DNA from: Sulfuricurvum sp.
GTDB lineage: Bacteria; Campylobacterota; Campylobacteria; Campylobacterales; Sulfurimonadaceae
Direction: 5' to 3'
NCBI GenBank assembly: GCA_024637215.1
Contig: JAGXFM010000025.1
Location: 1-35,200, forward strand
DNA: 35,200 bases
In this document: positions 16,054-25,640 of the stretch, piece by piece
Numbering within the stretch: the stretch's first letter is position 1
How the letters are laid out: every line of letters begins with the position of its first letter
Made by a program: the position numbers and the translations under genes
The notes under the pieces: model-generated
The model's database searches: none
What the model saw: only the letters and a program-made list of their open reading frames with translations
Told to the model about the DNA's origin: nothing

Positions 16054-17171
16054 CCGTTTTTCCAATCAAAATAGTGTACTGATGCGGTTGCAATCACGCC
16101 GATACCTTCCTTACGTCCGATAAATCCAAGATGCTCAGTGGTGGTCGCTTTGACATTGAGCCGTGCAGGGGGGATATGGAGCAATGAAGCTAGAGTAGAG
16201 CGCATTTGCTCTTTATAGGGGGCCATTTTCGGTGCTTGAGCAATGATGGTGATATCCGCGTGCAAAATGACAAATCCGAAATGATGGAGCTTTTCGACAC
16301 AGCGTGCTAAAAGATCCTTTGAATCAATATTTTTATAGGCAGTGTCGGTATCGGGGAACAGCATCCCGATATCTCCCAAACAAGCAGCTCCAAGTAAGGC
16401 GTCGATGAGAGCATGGATCGCAACGTCTCCGTCACTGTGAGCTTTAAACCCGAAAGGAGATTCTATATTGATTCCGCCGAGAACCATCGGCTTAGCCTCT
16501 TCAAAAGGGTGAACGTCAAATCCATTACCGGTAAACACTACAGAAGAGGGAGAGGAAAGACATTCGATAGATGCGGTATCGGCAGTATGCGTTATTTTTG
16601 CGGCACGCGGATCACCGAGGACAAAGTGGCGTGTACCTCCGGAGGCGACAACGGCGCTGCTCTCATCGGTAAATTCCACATCCGTTTCCAAAGCACGGCG
16701 TAATACGTCGGTACGGGAGAGTTGCGGGGTTTGAATCCGCTTGACTTTCTCACGCTCTATCGTTTGATCACCGTACACAACCGTGTCATGAACATCGAGT
16801 GCGGGAACAATGGTATCCGCAACCCCTTTATGCTCTAACAGTCTAGCGATGAGGTCGGGATCAATACAGGCACGAGCGATATCGCTTACCATGACATAAG
16901 GAGTTTTAACTTCGTTGAGCGCATTTTTAAGTGATTGTTGGCGGGTCTCTCCCCCTGCAACAATAGTAAAATCACACATAGAACGGATAAAAGGGATCTC
17001 ATCCGGATGGGCAGAGAGGATAATGGAAGCTTCGGGGAGTGATTCTTTGATACGGTTAGTAACATAAAGCCAGAGAGGATCATGGCCAATACGGAGCCAT
17101 TGTTTTTTTACAGGTACTTTAAAACGGGTAGAGTTACCTGCGGCAAGCAAAACAAGGGTTAAATCAGACAA
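16050..17171 (-). CDS. ispDF: Bifunctional IspD/IspF (MEP pathway of isoprenoid synthesis)
   Basis: The IspD half makes CDP-methylerythritol from MEP and CTP; the IspF half makes MEcPP from CDP-ME 2-phosphate. The IspD nucleotide-binding segment LLAAGNSTRF is at residues 8-17 and VMVSDIARACID near 93-104. The IspF domain starts near residue 213 with GNGFDVHPF (metal ligands D219, H221) and continues with KAHSDGDVAIHALIDALLGA and ATTTEHLGFIGRKEG. Fusion of the two is usual in Campylobacterota. I start at TTG 17171: AGGA lies 6 nt upstream and a TATAAT box lies just before it (17202-17207), which rules out the longer GTG start at 17210. The length is then 373 residues. Confidence 0.95.
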   Translation of the reverse strand: MSDLTLVLLAAGNSTRFKVPVKKQWLRIGHDPLWLYVTNRIKESLPEASIILSAHPDEIPFIRSMCDFTIVAGGETRQQSLKNALNEVKTPYVMVSDIARACIDPDLIARLLEHKGVADTIVPALDVHDTVVYGDQTIEREKVKRIQTPQLSRTDVLRRALETDVEFTDESSAVVASGGTRHFVLGDPRAAKITHTADTASIECLSSPSSVVFTGNGFDVHPFEEAKPMVLGGINIESPFGFKAHSDGDVAIHALIDALLGAACLGDIGMLFPDTDTAYKNIDSKDLLARCVEKLHHFGFVILHADITIIAQAPKMAPYKEQMRSTLASLLHIPPARLNVKATTTEHLGFIGRKEGIGVIATASVHYFDWKNG

Positions 17172-17201
17172 AATGTATCCTATTTTGTAAACTGTTACGA
17201 A

Positions 17202-17207
17202 ATTATA
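17202..17207 (-). promoter_or_regulatory. -10 box of the ispDF operon promoter
   Basis: TATAAT on the minus strand places a transcript start near 17195, about 24 nt before the TTG start of ispDF. No good -35 is visible; the upstream region is A/T-tract rich. Confidence 0.55.
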
Positions 17208-17245
17208 CACTTAAAAAGCTTTTTTTTATCTTGTTTGCGATAAAT

Positions 17246-17296
17246 TATAAGATACTTCAAGAGGAAACGAGAGTTGTTTTCCTAAATCCTCTTGAA
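17246..17296 (+). promoter_or_regulatory. thiC upstream region: TATAAG box and 10-bp inverted repeat with alternative hairpins
   Basis: A -10-like TATAAG (17246-17251) precedes a perfect inverted repeat TTCAAGAGGA (17256-17265) / TCCTCTTGAA (17287-17296). Inside it AGGAAAC (17262-17268) can pair instead with GTTTTCCT (17276-17283, one bulged T). ATTTTTTAT follows the repeat directly. This could be an intrinsic terminator/attenuator in the leader or a DNA operator. A second TATAAG at 17346-17351 gives a better-placed promoter, about 29 nt of leader. I find no TPP riboswitch consensus. Confidence 0.45.
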
Positions 17297-17368
17297 ATTT
17301 TTTATCTAAATTGAAACAGATACGACCCTTTTAGGGGCTCTTATCTATAAGTCCAATTAAGCTTTTGA

Positions 17369-18763
<1,395 letters not shown>

Positions 18764-18785
18764 AAACTACAAGGAGAATATATTT

Positions 18786-19961
18786 ATGACAGAAGAAATT
18801 GTAAAATCGGCGTTATCGAAAGTTACCTATCCGGGGTTCACGAAAGATATCGTAACTTTCGGATTCGTTAAAGAGATCAAAATTGATGGGAGCAATGTCA
18901 GCGTGATAGTTGATATCACCTCAAGTGCGCCGGAAGTGGCACATCAAATCACAACAGAAGCAACCGATGAACTCAAACGTATCGGTGCAAGCGAAGTGGT
19001 AGTTAACATTACCGCACCGAAAATGCCGCGCGAGAGTTCATCTAAGGGGAAAAATATTGCCCCTCAGGTGAAAAACTTCATTATGGTAAGTTCGGGTAAA
19101 GGGGGAGTCGGAAAATCGACCACTTCCGTTAATCTTGCGGTAGCTCTTGCGATGCAAGGGAAAAAAGTGGGATTGTTGGATGCCGATATCTATGGTCCTA
19201 ATATTCCTCGTATGATGGGACTTGATGGTCAAAAACCTGAAGTGGTCGGAAATAAAGTCCTCCCATTAAAAGCATACGGTGTCGAAGTGATGTCTATGGG
19301 CTCACTCATGGAAGAGGGGCAGTCATTAATTTGGCGCGGTGCGATGATTATGAAAGCAATCGAGCAGTTCTTACGCGATATAGTATGGTCGGATTTAGAT
19401 TGTCTCGTTATCGATATGCCTCCGGGTACGGGAGATGCGCAGTTAACATTGGCACAAAGTGTTCCGGTTACCGTAGGGGTTACGGTGACCACACCTCAAA
19501 TGGTGTCACTGGATGACTCACGTCGAAGTCTTGATATGTTCAAAAAACTTCATATTCCGATCGCGGGTGTTATCGAAAATATGTCTGGATTTATTGCTCC
19601 CGATACCGGAGTTGAGTATGATATTTTCGGTAAAGGGACATCTGAAGCAATGGCTATACAGTTTGATACTCATATTTTGGCGCAAATTCCTATTGAGCCA
19701 TCCATCCGTACCGGTGGAGATGAGGGTAAACCGATTACCTATTATGCGCCGACTTCCGAAACTGCAAAGCGTTATATGAAGGCAGCCGAAGATTTATGGG
19801 CAACCATCGAGAAAATTAATGCGGAGGGTGGAGTGGACAATCAGGCGATCCAACCGAATACCCCTCCGGGCGTATCAGCATGTTCAACTGCCGCTGCACC
19901 GAAAGCAGCAGAAGTAGCTCCATCCGGTGGAAGCTGCGGTACTGGCTGCGGCTGTCACTAA
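18786..19961 (+). CDS. mrp: Mrp/ApbC-family Fe-S cluster carrier P-loop ATPase
   Basis: A 391-residue protein with an N-terminal MIP18/DUF59 domain (about 1-80) and a deviant-Walker ATPase: SSGKGGVGKSTTSVNLA (102-118), LDADIYGPNIPRMMG (131-145) and VIDMPPGTGDAQL (208-220). The family binds and passes [4Fe-4S] clusters to apo-proteins in the cytoplasm. The CxxC normally found after ENMS and used to bridge the cluster in the dimer is missing here: FIAPDTG (269-275) has Ala271 and Thr274. The C-terminal tail instead has Cys366 and a SCGTGCGCH end (C384, C388, C390). CAAGGAG precedes the ATG. It sits directly after thiC and ends at a terminator. Confidence 0.93.
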   Translation: MTEEIVKSALSKVTYPGFTKDIVTFGFVKEIKIDGSNVSVIVDITSSAPEVAHQITTEATDELKRIGASEVVVNITAPKMPRESSSKGKNIAPQVKNFIMVSSGKGGVGKSTTSVNLAVALAMQGKKVGLLDADIYGPNIPRMMGLDGQKPEVVGNKVLPLKAYGVEVMSMGSLMEEGQSLIWRGAMIMKAIEQFLRDIVWSDLDCLVIDMPPGTGDAQLTLAQSVPVTVGVTVTTPQMVSLDDSRRSLDMFKKLHIPIAGVIENMSGFIAPDTGVEYDIFGKGTSEAMAIQFDTHILAQIPIEPSIRTGGDEGKPITYYAPTSETAKRYMKAAEDLWATIEKINAEGGVDNQAIQPNTPPGVSACSTAAAPKAAEVAPSGGSCGTGCGCH

Positions 19962-19973
19962 ACCCCTCTCTTC

Positions 19974-20007
19974 TCCCCTCGATTTGGAGGGGAATCCCCC
20001 TTTTTTT
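19974..20007 (+). terminator. Intrinsic terminator after thiC-mrp
   Basis: TCCCCTC (19974-19980) pairs with GAGGGGA (19987-19993) around a GATTTG loop; CCCCC and a run of seven T follow to 20007. The 3' arm can alternatively pair with the CCCC next to the T-run. It lies 13 bp after the mrp stop. Confidence 0.75.
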
Positions 20008-20029
20008 ATATCTCTAATCTTTTTTTCAG

Positions 20030-20035
20030 TATAAT
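20030..20035 (+). promoter_or_regulatory. -10 box for the heme-sensor GGDEF gene
   Basis: A consensus TATAAT in a T-rich context 31 bp before the ATG at 20066. No clear -35; T-tract upstream as is common in Campylobacterota promoters. Confidence 0.5.
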
Positions 20036-20065
20036 CGATCTATTTACGTCAATAAGTCAGGAATA

Positions 20066-21859
20066 ATGAAAAAAGAGAAAACATTTATTACCCTTGTTAT
20101 CAGTATTGTAATCGTGATGATTATTCTCGTTGCCGTTTTAGCGGCAACTTTTCGGTATATGGGGTTGCAATCGGCTCAGAGTAAAGCCGATTTAGCGGCA
20201 CAGATTGTTCGAGAATCGTTAACATCGCATATGATTAGCGGAAGTGCCGATTACCAAAACGAATTACTGAAACAGATTGATACGTTGGAAGGGATGAAAC
20301 GTGCTTGGGTTGTCCGCTCCGAGAGTCTCAGTCGTCAATACGGAAAAGGGATACATCCTCAAGAACCCGTTGACGATATCGATCGTGCGGTATTACGCGA
20401 AGCTAAAAGTATTGAAAATATTTCAGGTTCATTATTCTCTGACACCCTTTACCGGCTCTCTATCCCTTACGTTGCTACGGAAAAGGGAAAAATTGATTGT
20501 CTTAGCTGTCATGATTCCAAAGTAGGGGATGTTTTAGGGGTTGTATCCATTGAAATAGAGATCAATGACCTTAAAGTAACCGGATTGATCGCCGTTGCCA
20601 TAGCAATCACCGTTTTATTGCTCTTAACGTTTTATCTTCTCAAAAATGTACGTCGTTTTATCGCTTCATACAAAGAGACATTGGATGCCGTTGCCCTCAC
20701 TATGGAGTGCGCTGAGCGCGGCGACTATAGCCATCGTATCGACTCTTCAGAGACACTGGACGGTTATAATGCCGCGATGTGGACGAATTCCGTCATGGAA
20801 AAACTTGATACGACGTTGAACGAGAGCGGTAAAAAAATGGCTGCGCTTATCCGTTTAGATCAGCACAACAGCAATCCGCTCTATACCCTTCAGATGGGAG
20901 TGGATCAACTGTATGAAGTGGAACGATTTAGAGCAGAGATTGAGAAAGATCAGAACCTCGAAGAGGTATATGGACGAATCATTGCATTACTTCGTACCCG
21001 TTGGAATTTAAACAATTTCAATATTTTAGAACTCAACCCCCTTGATAAAACTACGCACGTGGTTCATACGGAAAAGAGTTTATTGTGTGATGCCCTTAGC
21101 GGCTGCCGTGCAGATCATACAAGCGGTATGGTCGATTCGACCCAGTGTGAGATTGCCTGCCCTAAAATGATTGATCCTGATGCTCATTATGTGTGCCAAA
21201 GCTATCCGATTGTCGATGATTTGGATATTGTAGTCTCTCTCGTTACTTATGATGTTCGTGAAGTGAGCATGATACGCTTAGCATTAGAGCAGTTAGGAAA
21301 TTATATTAATGCTTCAAAACTTCAGATTATTAATAAAAAACTACAGCAGACCGTTCGGATCGATTCTATGACACAGCTCTATAATCGCACGTATCTTGAA
21401 GAGCTTACAAAACTTATAATGGCTCAGTCTACGCGAACGATGATCCCTTACGGTATCTTAATGATCGATATGGACCAGTTTCATCTGGTTAACCAATCTT
21501 ATGGGAATACCATCGGAGACGAGGTGATTAAAGCGATGGCGCGTAACATCCATGAGAACATTCGACAAGGGGATATCCTTGTCCGTTACAGCGGTGATAC
21601 GTTTGCGGTCATTCTTTACGATTATGAAGAGAATGATGTGCATGAAGTGGCGGAAGCCATACGCGTCTCTTTCAAGAAAAAAATCAGAGTCAATACGTAT
21701 GCTATTTTGAAAACAGTAAGTATTGGAGTCTCTCTTTTCCCATTGCAAACGCATGATATGATAGAGGGGATTGAATACGCTAAGAGAGCGTTGCTAGAGA
21801 CGAAACACCAAGGGGGGAATGCCTCTTTAGTATACGATAATAAGAGAATGCCGGTTTAA
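20066..21859 (+). CDS. Membrane heme-c-type sensor with degenerate GGDEF domain
   Basis: A 597-residue signalling protein. TM1 is at about 7-28; the periplasmic part (29-172) resembles DUF3365/Tll0287-like sensors and carries a c-type heme motif CLSCH (145-149). TM2 is at about 173-192, followed by a HAMP-like linker. A GAF-like region (about 290-425) holds five cysteines (341, 347, 361, 365, 377). The C-terminal domain is of GGDEF type, but its signature is SGDTF (509-513) in place of GGDEF/GGEEF, so cyclase activity is unlikely. The RxxD site (RQGD, 500-503) is kept, so it may act as a c-di-GMP receptor. AGGA precedes the ATG. It is a paralogue of the convergent gene downstream. Confidence 0.88.
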   Translation: MKKEKTFITLVISIVIVMIILVAVLAATFRYMGLQSAQSKADLAAQIVRESLTSHMISGSADYQNELLKQIDTLEGMKRAWVVRSESLSRQYGKGIHPQEPVDDIDRAVLREAKSIENISGSLFSDTLYRLSIPYVATEKGKIDCLSCHDSKVGDVLGVVSIEIEINDLKVTGLIAVAIAITVLLLLTFYLLKNVRRFIASYKETLDAVALTMECAERGDYSHRIDSSETLDGYNAAMWTNSVMEKLDTTLNESGKKMAALIRLDQHNSNPLYTLQMGVDQLYEVERFRAEIEKDQNLEEVYGRIIALLRTRWNLNNFNILELNPLDKTTHVVHTEKSLLCDALSGCRADHTSGMVDSTQCEIACPKMIDPDAHYVCQSYPIVDDLDIVVSLVTYDVREVSMIRLALEQLGNYINASKLQIINKKLQQTVRIDSMTQLYNRTYLEELTKLIMAQSTRTMIPYGILMIDMDQFHLVNQSYGNTIGDEVIKAMARNIHENIRQGDILVRYSGDTFAVILYDYEENDVHEVAEAIRVSFKKKIRVNTYAILKTVSIGVSLFPLQTHDMIEGIEYAKRALLETKHQGGNASLVYDNKRMPV

Positions 21860-21877
21860 TAGCACTCTCTTTTAAAA

Positions 21878-23716
21878 TTAAAATTGATCTCCGCCGGTAA
21901 ACATGCGTGCTTCAAATTCGATAACGCGGTTACGCCCCGTATGTTTACCCTCATAGAGAGCAATGTCTGCGAATTTAATTACTTTCCAGATAGAGTCGGC
22001 TTGGGAAGGGAAATGAGCAATCCCGATACTGAGTGTTTTTTGAACGGTATCATTTCCGAATTGAAATTTCTTCTCATTGAAAACTGTCCGTATTTTTTCA
22101 GCTACTCCCACTGCCCCCTCAGGTGTTGTATTATGGAGCAGTACCAAGAACTCTTCTCCGCCGTAGCGTACCGGAAGATCGGCTTTACGAATACTTTGTA
22201 CCAAGATTTCAGAGAGAGATTTGATTACAACATCTCCGGCATCGTGGCCATAGGTATCATTTATCATTTTAAAGTAGTCAATATCAATCATAAGTACGGC
22301 ATACGTGACATGAGAGCGTATCGCTTGTTCAGCACTTTTATCAATAAATTCTTCTAAAAAGCGGCGGTTATAGAGTCCTGTCGCCCCGTCTCTCAGAGAA
22401 GAATCTCGTAACTTATCCATAAGACTTCGACTCTCAATAACCGCTTTAGCCGCTTCGAAATAGTTTTTAATACTTGGCAACGCAAGATTCATCATTTCAA
22501 TGGTTTCCGTATCTTTGGCTGAATAGGAGAGGATTAGGGCCAAATCATCGTTAATATTAAAAGGGATACAAGAGTACTCTTTCTCATCTGCACAGTTGGC
22601 ACAAATACCCGGAAAATCGGTGGAGTAGACGTCTGTTGCGGTACGGTAAGCTCGACACTCTTGCGTATCTTTGTCTGCACTTGGAAGACAAAAGCTCTTG
22701 TGATCGGTAATATAAATAAGCTTACGCTCTTTTGTTGTTTTATCTACTTCATAGAGGGCAAAATGGTCAAAATGGAATTTTCCTTTTAAAACATAAATGA
22801 ATCGAGAGTAGACATCATTTTTATTACTGTCCATTTCGATTGTCTTTTTAAATTTATAGACATCGGAGAGCTCTTGAATAATGACACCTGCTGTACTAAG
22901 TGGGTCACTGCTACAGATATTAGAGCGAGAAGCGAAGGTATTGAGATTGTGTTTTATCCCTCCGAACGTATCTTCCATCTTTTGAAACAGGGTATTCATC
23001 TGTTCGGCAACTTCACTTCCCGCATCTTTGAGCGTGGTAGTAAAGCGGAAACTGAAATCTCCGGTACGCGCTCGTTTAATACCATTTTGAAGATTTTCAA
23101 AGAGTTTCATATAAGGTTTGAAATAATGGTTTGTCACCCACAAGGCAATGACAATAAAGATGACATTAATGGCAAAAATTTTAGCAATGGTCATAGCGCC
23201 CGTTTGACGAATTTCATTGATATTGAACTCCATACTGATAGCTCCTAAAACATCCCCTTCTTGGACGTTATGGCAGGTGAGACAGTTTGGATTCCCATAT
23301 GCGGTTGCGGTGTAGGGGATCGTAACCCGTAAAACGGCATTTTGAGGATCTTCCCGAATTTCTCGGACGGTTAGCCCTTCTTTTAAAACTTGACGGTCCA
23401 TAGCATCTCGAGGCTTTTCATTTTGCATCCCCTCGCCGTATTGTTTGATAACGCTATCGGCACGAACGATCCAAAGGGCTTGAACATCTTTGATATTGGC
23501 AATATTACCGAGAAAAAACTCCCGCTTATCCATGATGCCGTTAACCATATGTGCCGTTAGGCCGTCGCGGACAATCTCAGCCGTCATCTTTGATTTTTCG
23601 ATAGCGTTGTTATAGCCATAATCACGAAAGTTAAGCGCGACGTTGGTGATAGTTGCAACAGCAAGACCAATCAACATCAAAGCAACGATAAATAATATTT
23701 TACGGTTGGCATTCAT
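21878..23716 (-). CDS. Membrane heme-c-type sensor diguanylate cyclase (active-type GGEEF)
   Basis: A 612-residue paralogue of the convergent gene 20066-21859, with the same layout: TM1 (about 7-29), periplasmic DUF3365/Tll0287-like sensor with CLTCH at the identical position (145-149), TM2 (about 176-195), linker, GAF-like Cys-rich region (C343, C354, C372, C375, C383) and GGDEF. Here the signature is intact: GGEEF (519-523) with RxxD (RKAD, 510-513) five residues upstream and the metal-binding MIDIDYFKMIND. It is expected to synthesise c-di-GMP, with output set by a periplasmic heme sensing redox state or a small gas. AAGG lies upstream of the ATG. Only 18 bp separate the two stop codons. 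Confidence 0.92.
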   Translation of the reverse strand: MNANRKILFIVALMLIGLAVATITNVALNFRDYGYNNAIEKSKMTAEIVRDGLTAHMVNGIMDKREFFLGNIANIKDVQALWIVRADSVIKQYGEGMQNEKPRDAMDRQVLKEGLTVREIREDPQNAVLRVTIPYTATAYGNPNCLTCHNVQEGDVLGAISMEFNINEIRQTGAMTIAKIFAINVIFIVIALWVTNHYFKPYMKLFENLQNGIKRARTGDFSFRFTTTLKDAGSEVAEQMNTLFQKMEDTFGGIKHNLNTFASRSNICSSDPLSTAGVIIQELSDVYKFKKTIEMDSNKNDVYSRFIYVLKGKFHFDHFALYEVDKTTKERKLIYITDHKSFCLPSADKDTQECRAYRTATDVYSTDFPGICANCADEKEYSCIPFNINDDLALILSYSAKDTETIEMMNLALPSIKNYFEAAKAVIESRSLMDKLRDSSLRDGATGLYNRRFLEEFIDKSAEQAIRSHVTYAVLMIDIDYFKMINDTYGHDAGDVVIKSLSEILVQSIRKADLPVRYGGEEFLVLLHNTTPEGAVGVAEKIRTVFNEKKFQFGNDTVQKTLSIGIAHFPSQADSIWKVIKFADIALYEGKHTGRNRVIEFEARMFTGGDQF

Positions 23717-23815
23717 ATTTTATTACCTTATATATTAACGGATGAAAATAGAGAGTTATTTTGAGAAGACAATAGCTAAATAATTTTTAAAAATAGATGA
23801 AAGTAGAGTTAAAGC

Positions 23816-23838
23816 GTTACGGCCTATTCAACCGTAAC
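23816..23838 (-). terminator. Hairpin at the end of glmS (possible terminator)
   Basis: GTTACGG and CCGTAAC form a perfect 7-bp stem around a 9-nt loop that includes the glmS stop codon. Only a moderately T-rich sequence follows on the minus strand, so termination strength is doubtful. Confidence 0.35.
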
Positions 23839-25638
23839 ACTTTTGGCGAGATTGCGGGGCATATCGACATCATTACCAAGGCGGATAGCGATCTCCATGG
23901 ATAGGAGTTGTAGTACCACCATCATTTCAAAAAACTCACACATATAATCGTCATGGGTATGGGTTCGGATATGATCGTCCGCTTTGTCAAAATCAAGAGG
24001 ACTGATGGAACAGATCGTAGAATCCCGCGCACTGAGTTCTTCGATATTGCTTTTGGTTTTATCATAAAGTTTATGTTCCGGAAGGAGTGCGATGGTAAAG
24101 AGCTCAGGATCGGCAAGGGCAATAGGTCCGTGTTTCATCTCACCGCTTGGATACCCCTCTGCATGGAGGTAGGTGATCTCTTTAAGTTTTAAAGCTCCCT
24201 CCAACGCAAGCGGGAAGAAAACATCTCTCCCGATGAAAAAGAAACCGTGCCCATGCAAATAGCGTTTGCTTAAGCGACGTAGTTGCTCATGCAGAGCATT
24301 CTCAACACTCACGGTTGAGGGGAGGGTGCGTAGAAGCTGAATTTGACGTTTGATCTCTTCGGAAGGGAGGGTTTTTCGTATCCCTCCAAGATAGAGGCTC
24401 AGCATCCATAACACACACACTTGGGTAGCAAATGCTTTGGTCGAAGCGACCCCTTTTTCGATTCCGGCACGGGTGAGAATAGAAGCATCAGCAAGTCGTA
24501 CCATGGAGGAGTTGTCTACATTACAGATAACCATCGTTTTAAGGTTATTGCGTTTTGCCATTTTGAGACTCTCTAAGGTATCGGCCGTTTCACCGCTCTG
24601 AGAGATAACGACGAAAAGGGTATCGGGAGTGAGGAAAGGTTCACGATAGCGAAATTCGCTGGCAATTTCGACTGAGGTTTTAATTTTTGCATGACGCTCA
24701 AACAGATAGCTGGCAACGAGCGCGGCATGATAGCTCGTACCGCACGCACAAAATTTGATTTCGTTTATCCCCTCAAATAGATTACCTTCAAGCTCTTCAA
24801 AATAGACACTTTCATCACGTAGACGTCCGAGGAGGGTATCGGCGAGTACACGGCTTTGCTCATAGATCTCTTTTTCCATAAAAAATCGAAATCCCTCTTT
24901 TTGAGCGGAGAGTTTGTTTTCGGAGAGGGGGGTAAAGCGGAGTACTACAGCATGATTAGTTTCATCGAACAATGAAATTCCCTCTGCGGATGCATAGCCG
25001 TAATGACCGTCTTCGAGGTAGATCACTTCATGGCACTTGCCGATTAAAGCGGCATCAGAAGAACCGAAAAGGGTCTCATTTTCTTTGTTACGCCCGATAA
25101 TCATCGGAGAGCCGTGTTTAGCAAAGAAAATTGTCCCCTCAACATCGGCGTTGACGAGCAGTATCGCATACGCTCCTTGGAGCTGTGAGAGGGTTTGTTT
25201 AAACGCTTCAAACGGACTTGAGGCACTTTTGAGTTGATACTCAAAGAGATGGACGATCACTTCGGTGTCGGTTTGACTTAAAAATTGAACCCCTTGCGCG
25301 GTAAGCATTGTTTTAAGTTCTTGGTAGTTTTCGATGATACCGTTATGAACAACATATGAATTTTGCCCTAAATGCGGATGGGCATTGAGTTCAGTAGGTT
25401 TGCCGTGGGTTGCCCATCGTGTATGTCCGATTCCGACAGAAAAACCGGTACTCTCATAATTTTGGGCTTTTTCTTCAAGGTTAATGAGTTTTCCGACCGC
25501 TTTAAAAAGGGAAAAATGTCCCTCTTGCAAGACCGCGATCCCTGCAGAGTCGTAACCGCGATATTCGAGTTCTCGAAGTCCGTCGATCAATATCTTTTTA
25601 ACCGGTTTGACTCCGATATATCCGACGATACCGCACAT
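23824..25638 (-). CDS. glmS: Glutamine-fructose-6-phosphate aminotransferase (isomerizing)
   Basis: Makes glucosamine-6-phosphate from fructose-6-phosphate and glutamine, the entry to peptidoglycan and LPS amino-sugars. It has 604 residues, normal length. The N-terminal Ntn glutaminase starts with the nucleophile Cys2 in MCGIVGYIG; ELEYRGYDSAGIA and GHTRWATHG follow. Two SIS isomerase domains show CGTSYHAAL, ISQSGETADTLESL and KGVASTKAFATQV. The C-terminal LAKSVTVE is the canonical end. It follows glnD on the minus strand by 2 bp, so a nitrogen sensor and a glutamine-consuming enzyme are co-transcribed. I see no room for a glmS ribozyme between the two genes. Confidence 0.97.
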   Translation of the reverse strand: MCGIVGYIGVKPVKKILIDGLRELEYRGYDSAGIAVLQEGHFSLFKAVGKLINLEEKAQNYESTGFSVGIGHTRWATHGKPTELNAHPHLGQNSYVVHNGIIENYQELKTMLTAQGVQFLSQTDTEVIVHLFEYQLKSASSPFEAFKQTLSQLQGAYAILLVNADVEGTIFFAKHGSPMIIGRNKENETLFGSSDAALIGKCHEVIYLEDGHYGYASAEGISLFDETNHAVVLRFTPLSENKLSAQKEGFRFFMEKEIYEQSRVLADTLLGRLRDESVYFEELEGNLFEGINEIKFCACGTSYHAALVASYLFERHAKIKTSVEIASEFRYREPFLTPDTLFVVISQSGETADTLESLKMAKRNNLKTMVICNVDNSSMVRLADASILTRAGIEKGVASTKAFATQVCVLWMLSLYLGGIRKTLPSEEIKRQIQLLRTLPSTVSVENALHEQLRRLSKRYLHGHGFFFIGRDVFFPLALEGALKLKEITYLHAEGYPSGEMKHGPIALADPELFTIALLPEHKLYDKTKSNIEELSARDSTICSISPLDFDKADDHIRTHTHDDYMCEFFEMMVVLQLLSMEIAIRLGNDVDMPRNLAKSVTVE

Positions 25639-25640
25639 AG

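Noticed and set aside
16054-16065. Longer start (TTG 16065) for the degenerate response regulator
   Set aside because: The ATG at 16053 overlaps the ispDF stop as ATGA, a standard coupling junction, and starts the receiver fold directly.
17172-17210. Longer IspDF start at GTG 17210
   Set aside because: It overlaps the TATAAT promoter box, while TTG 17171 has a well-spaced AGGA.
17213-17224. Palindrome AAAAAGCTTTTT between ispDF and thiC as a bidirectional terminator
   Set aside because: It lies between divergent promoters, so nothing would terminate there, and the stem is only weak A-T pairs around one G-C.
25639-25640. glmS ribozyme
   Set aside because: Only 2 bp separate glnD from glmS, and glmS ribozymes are known mainly from Firmicutes.
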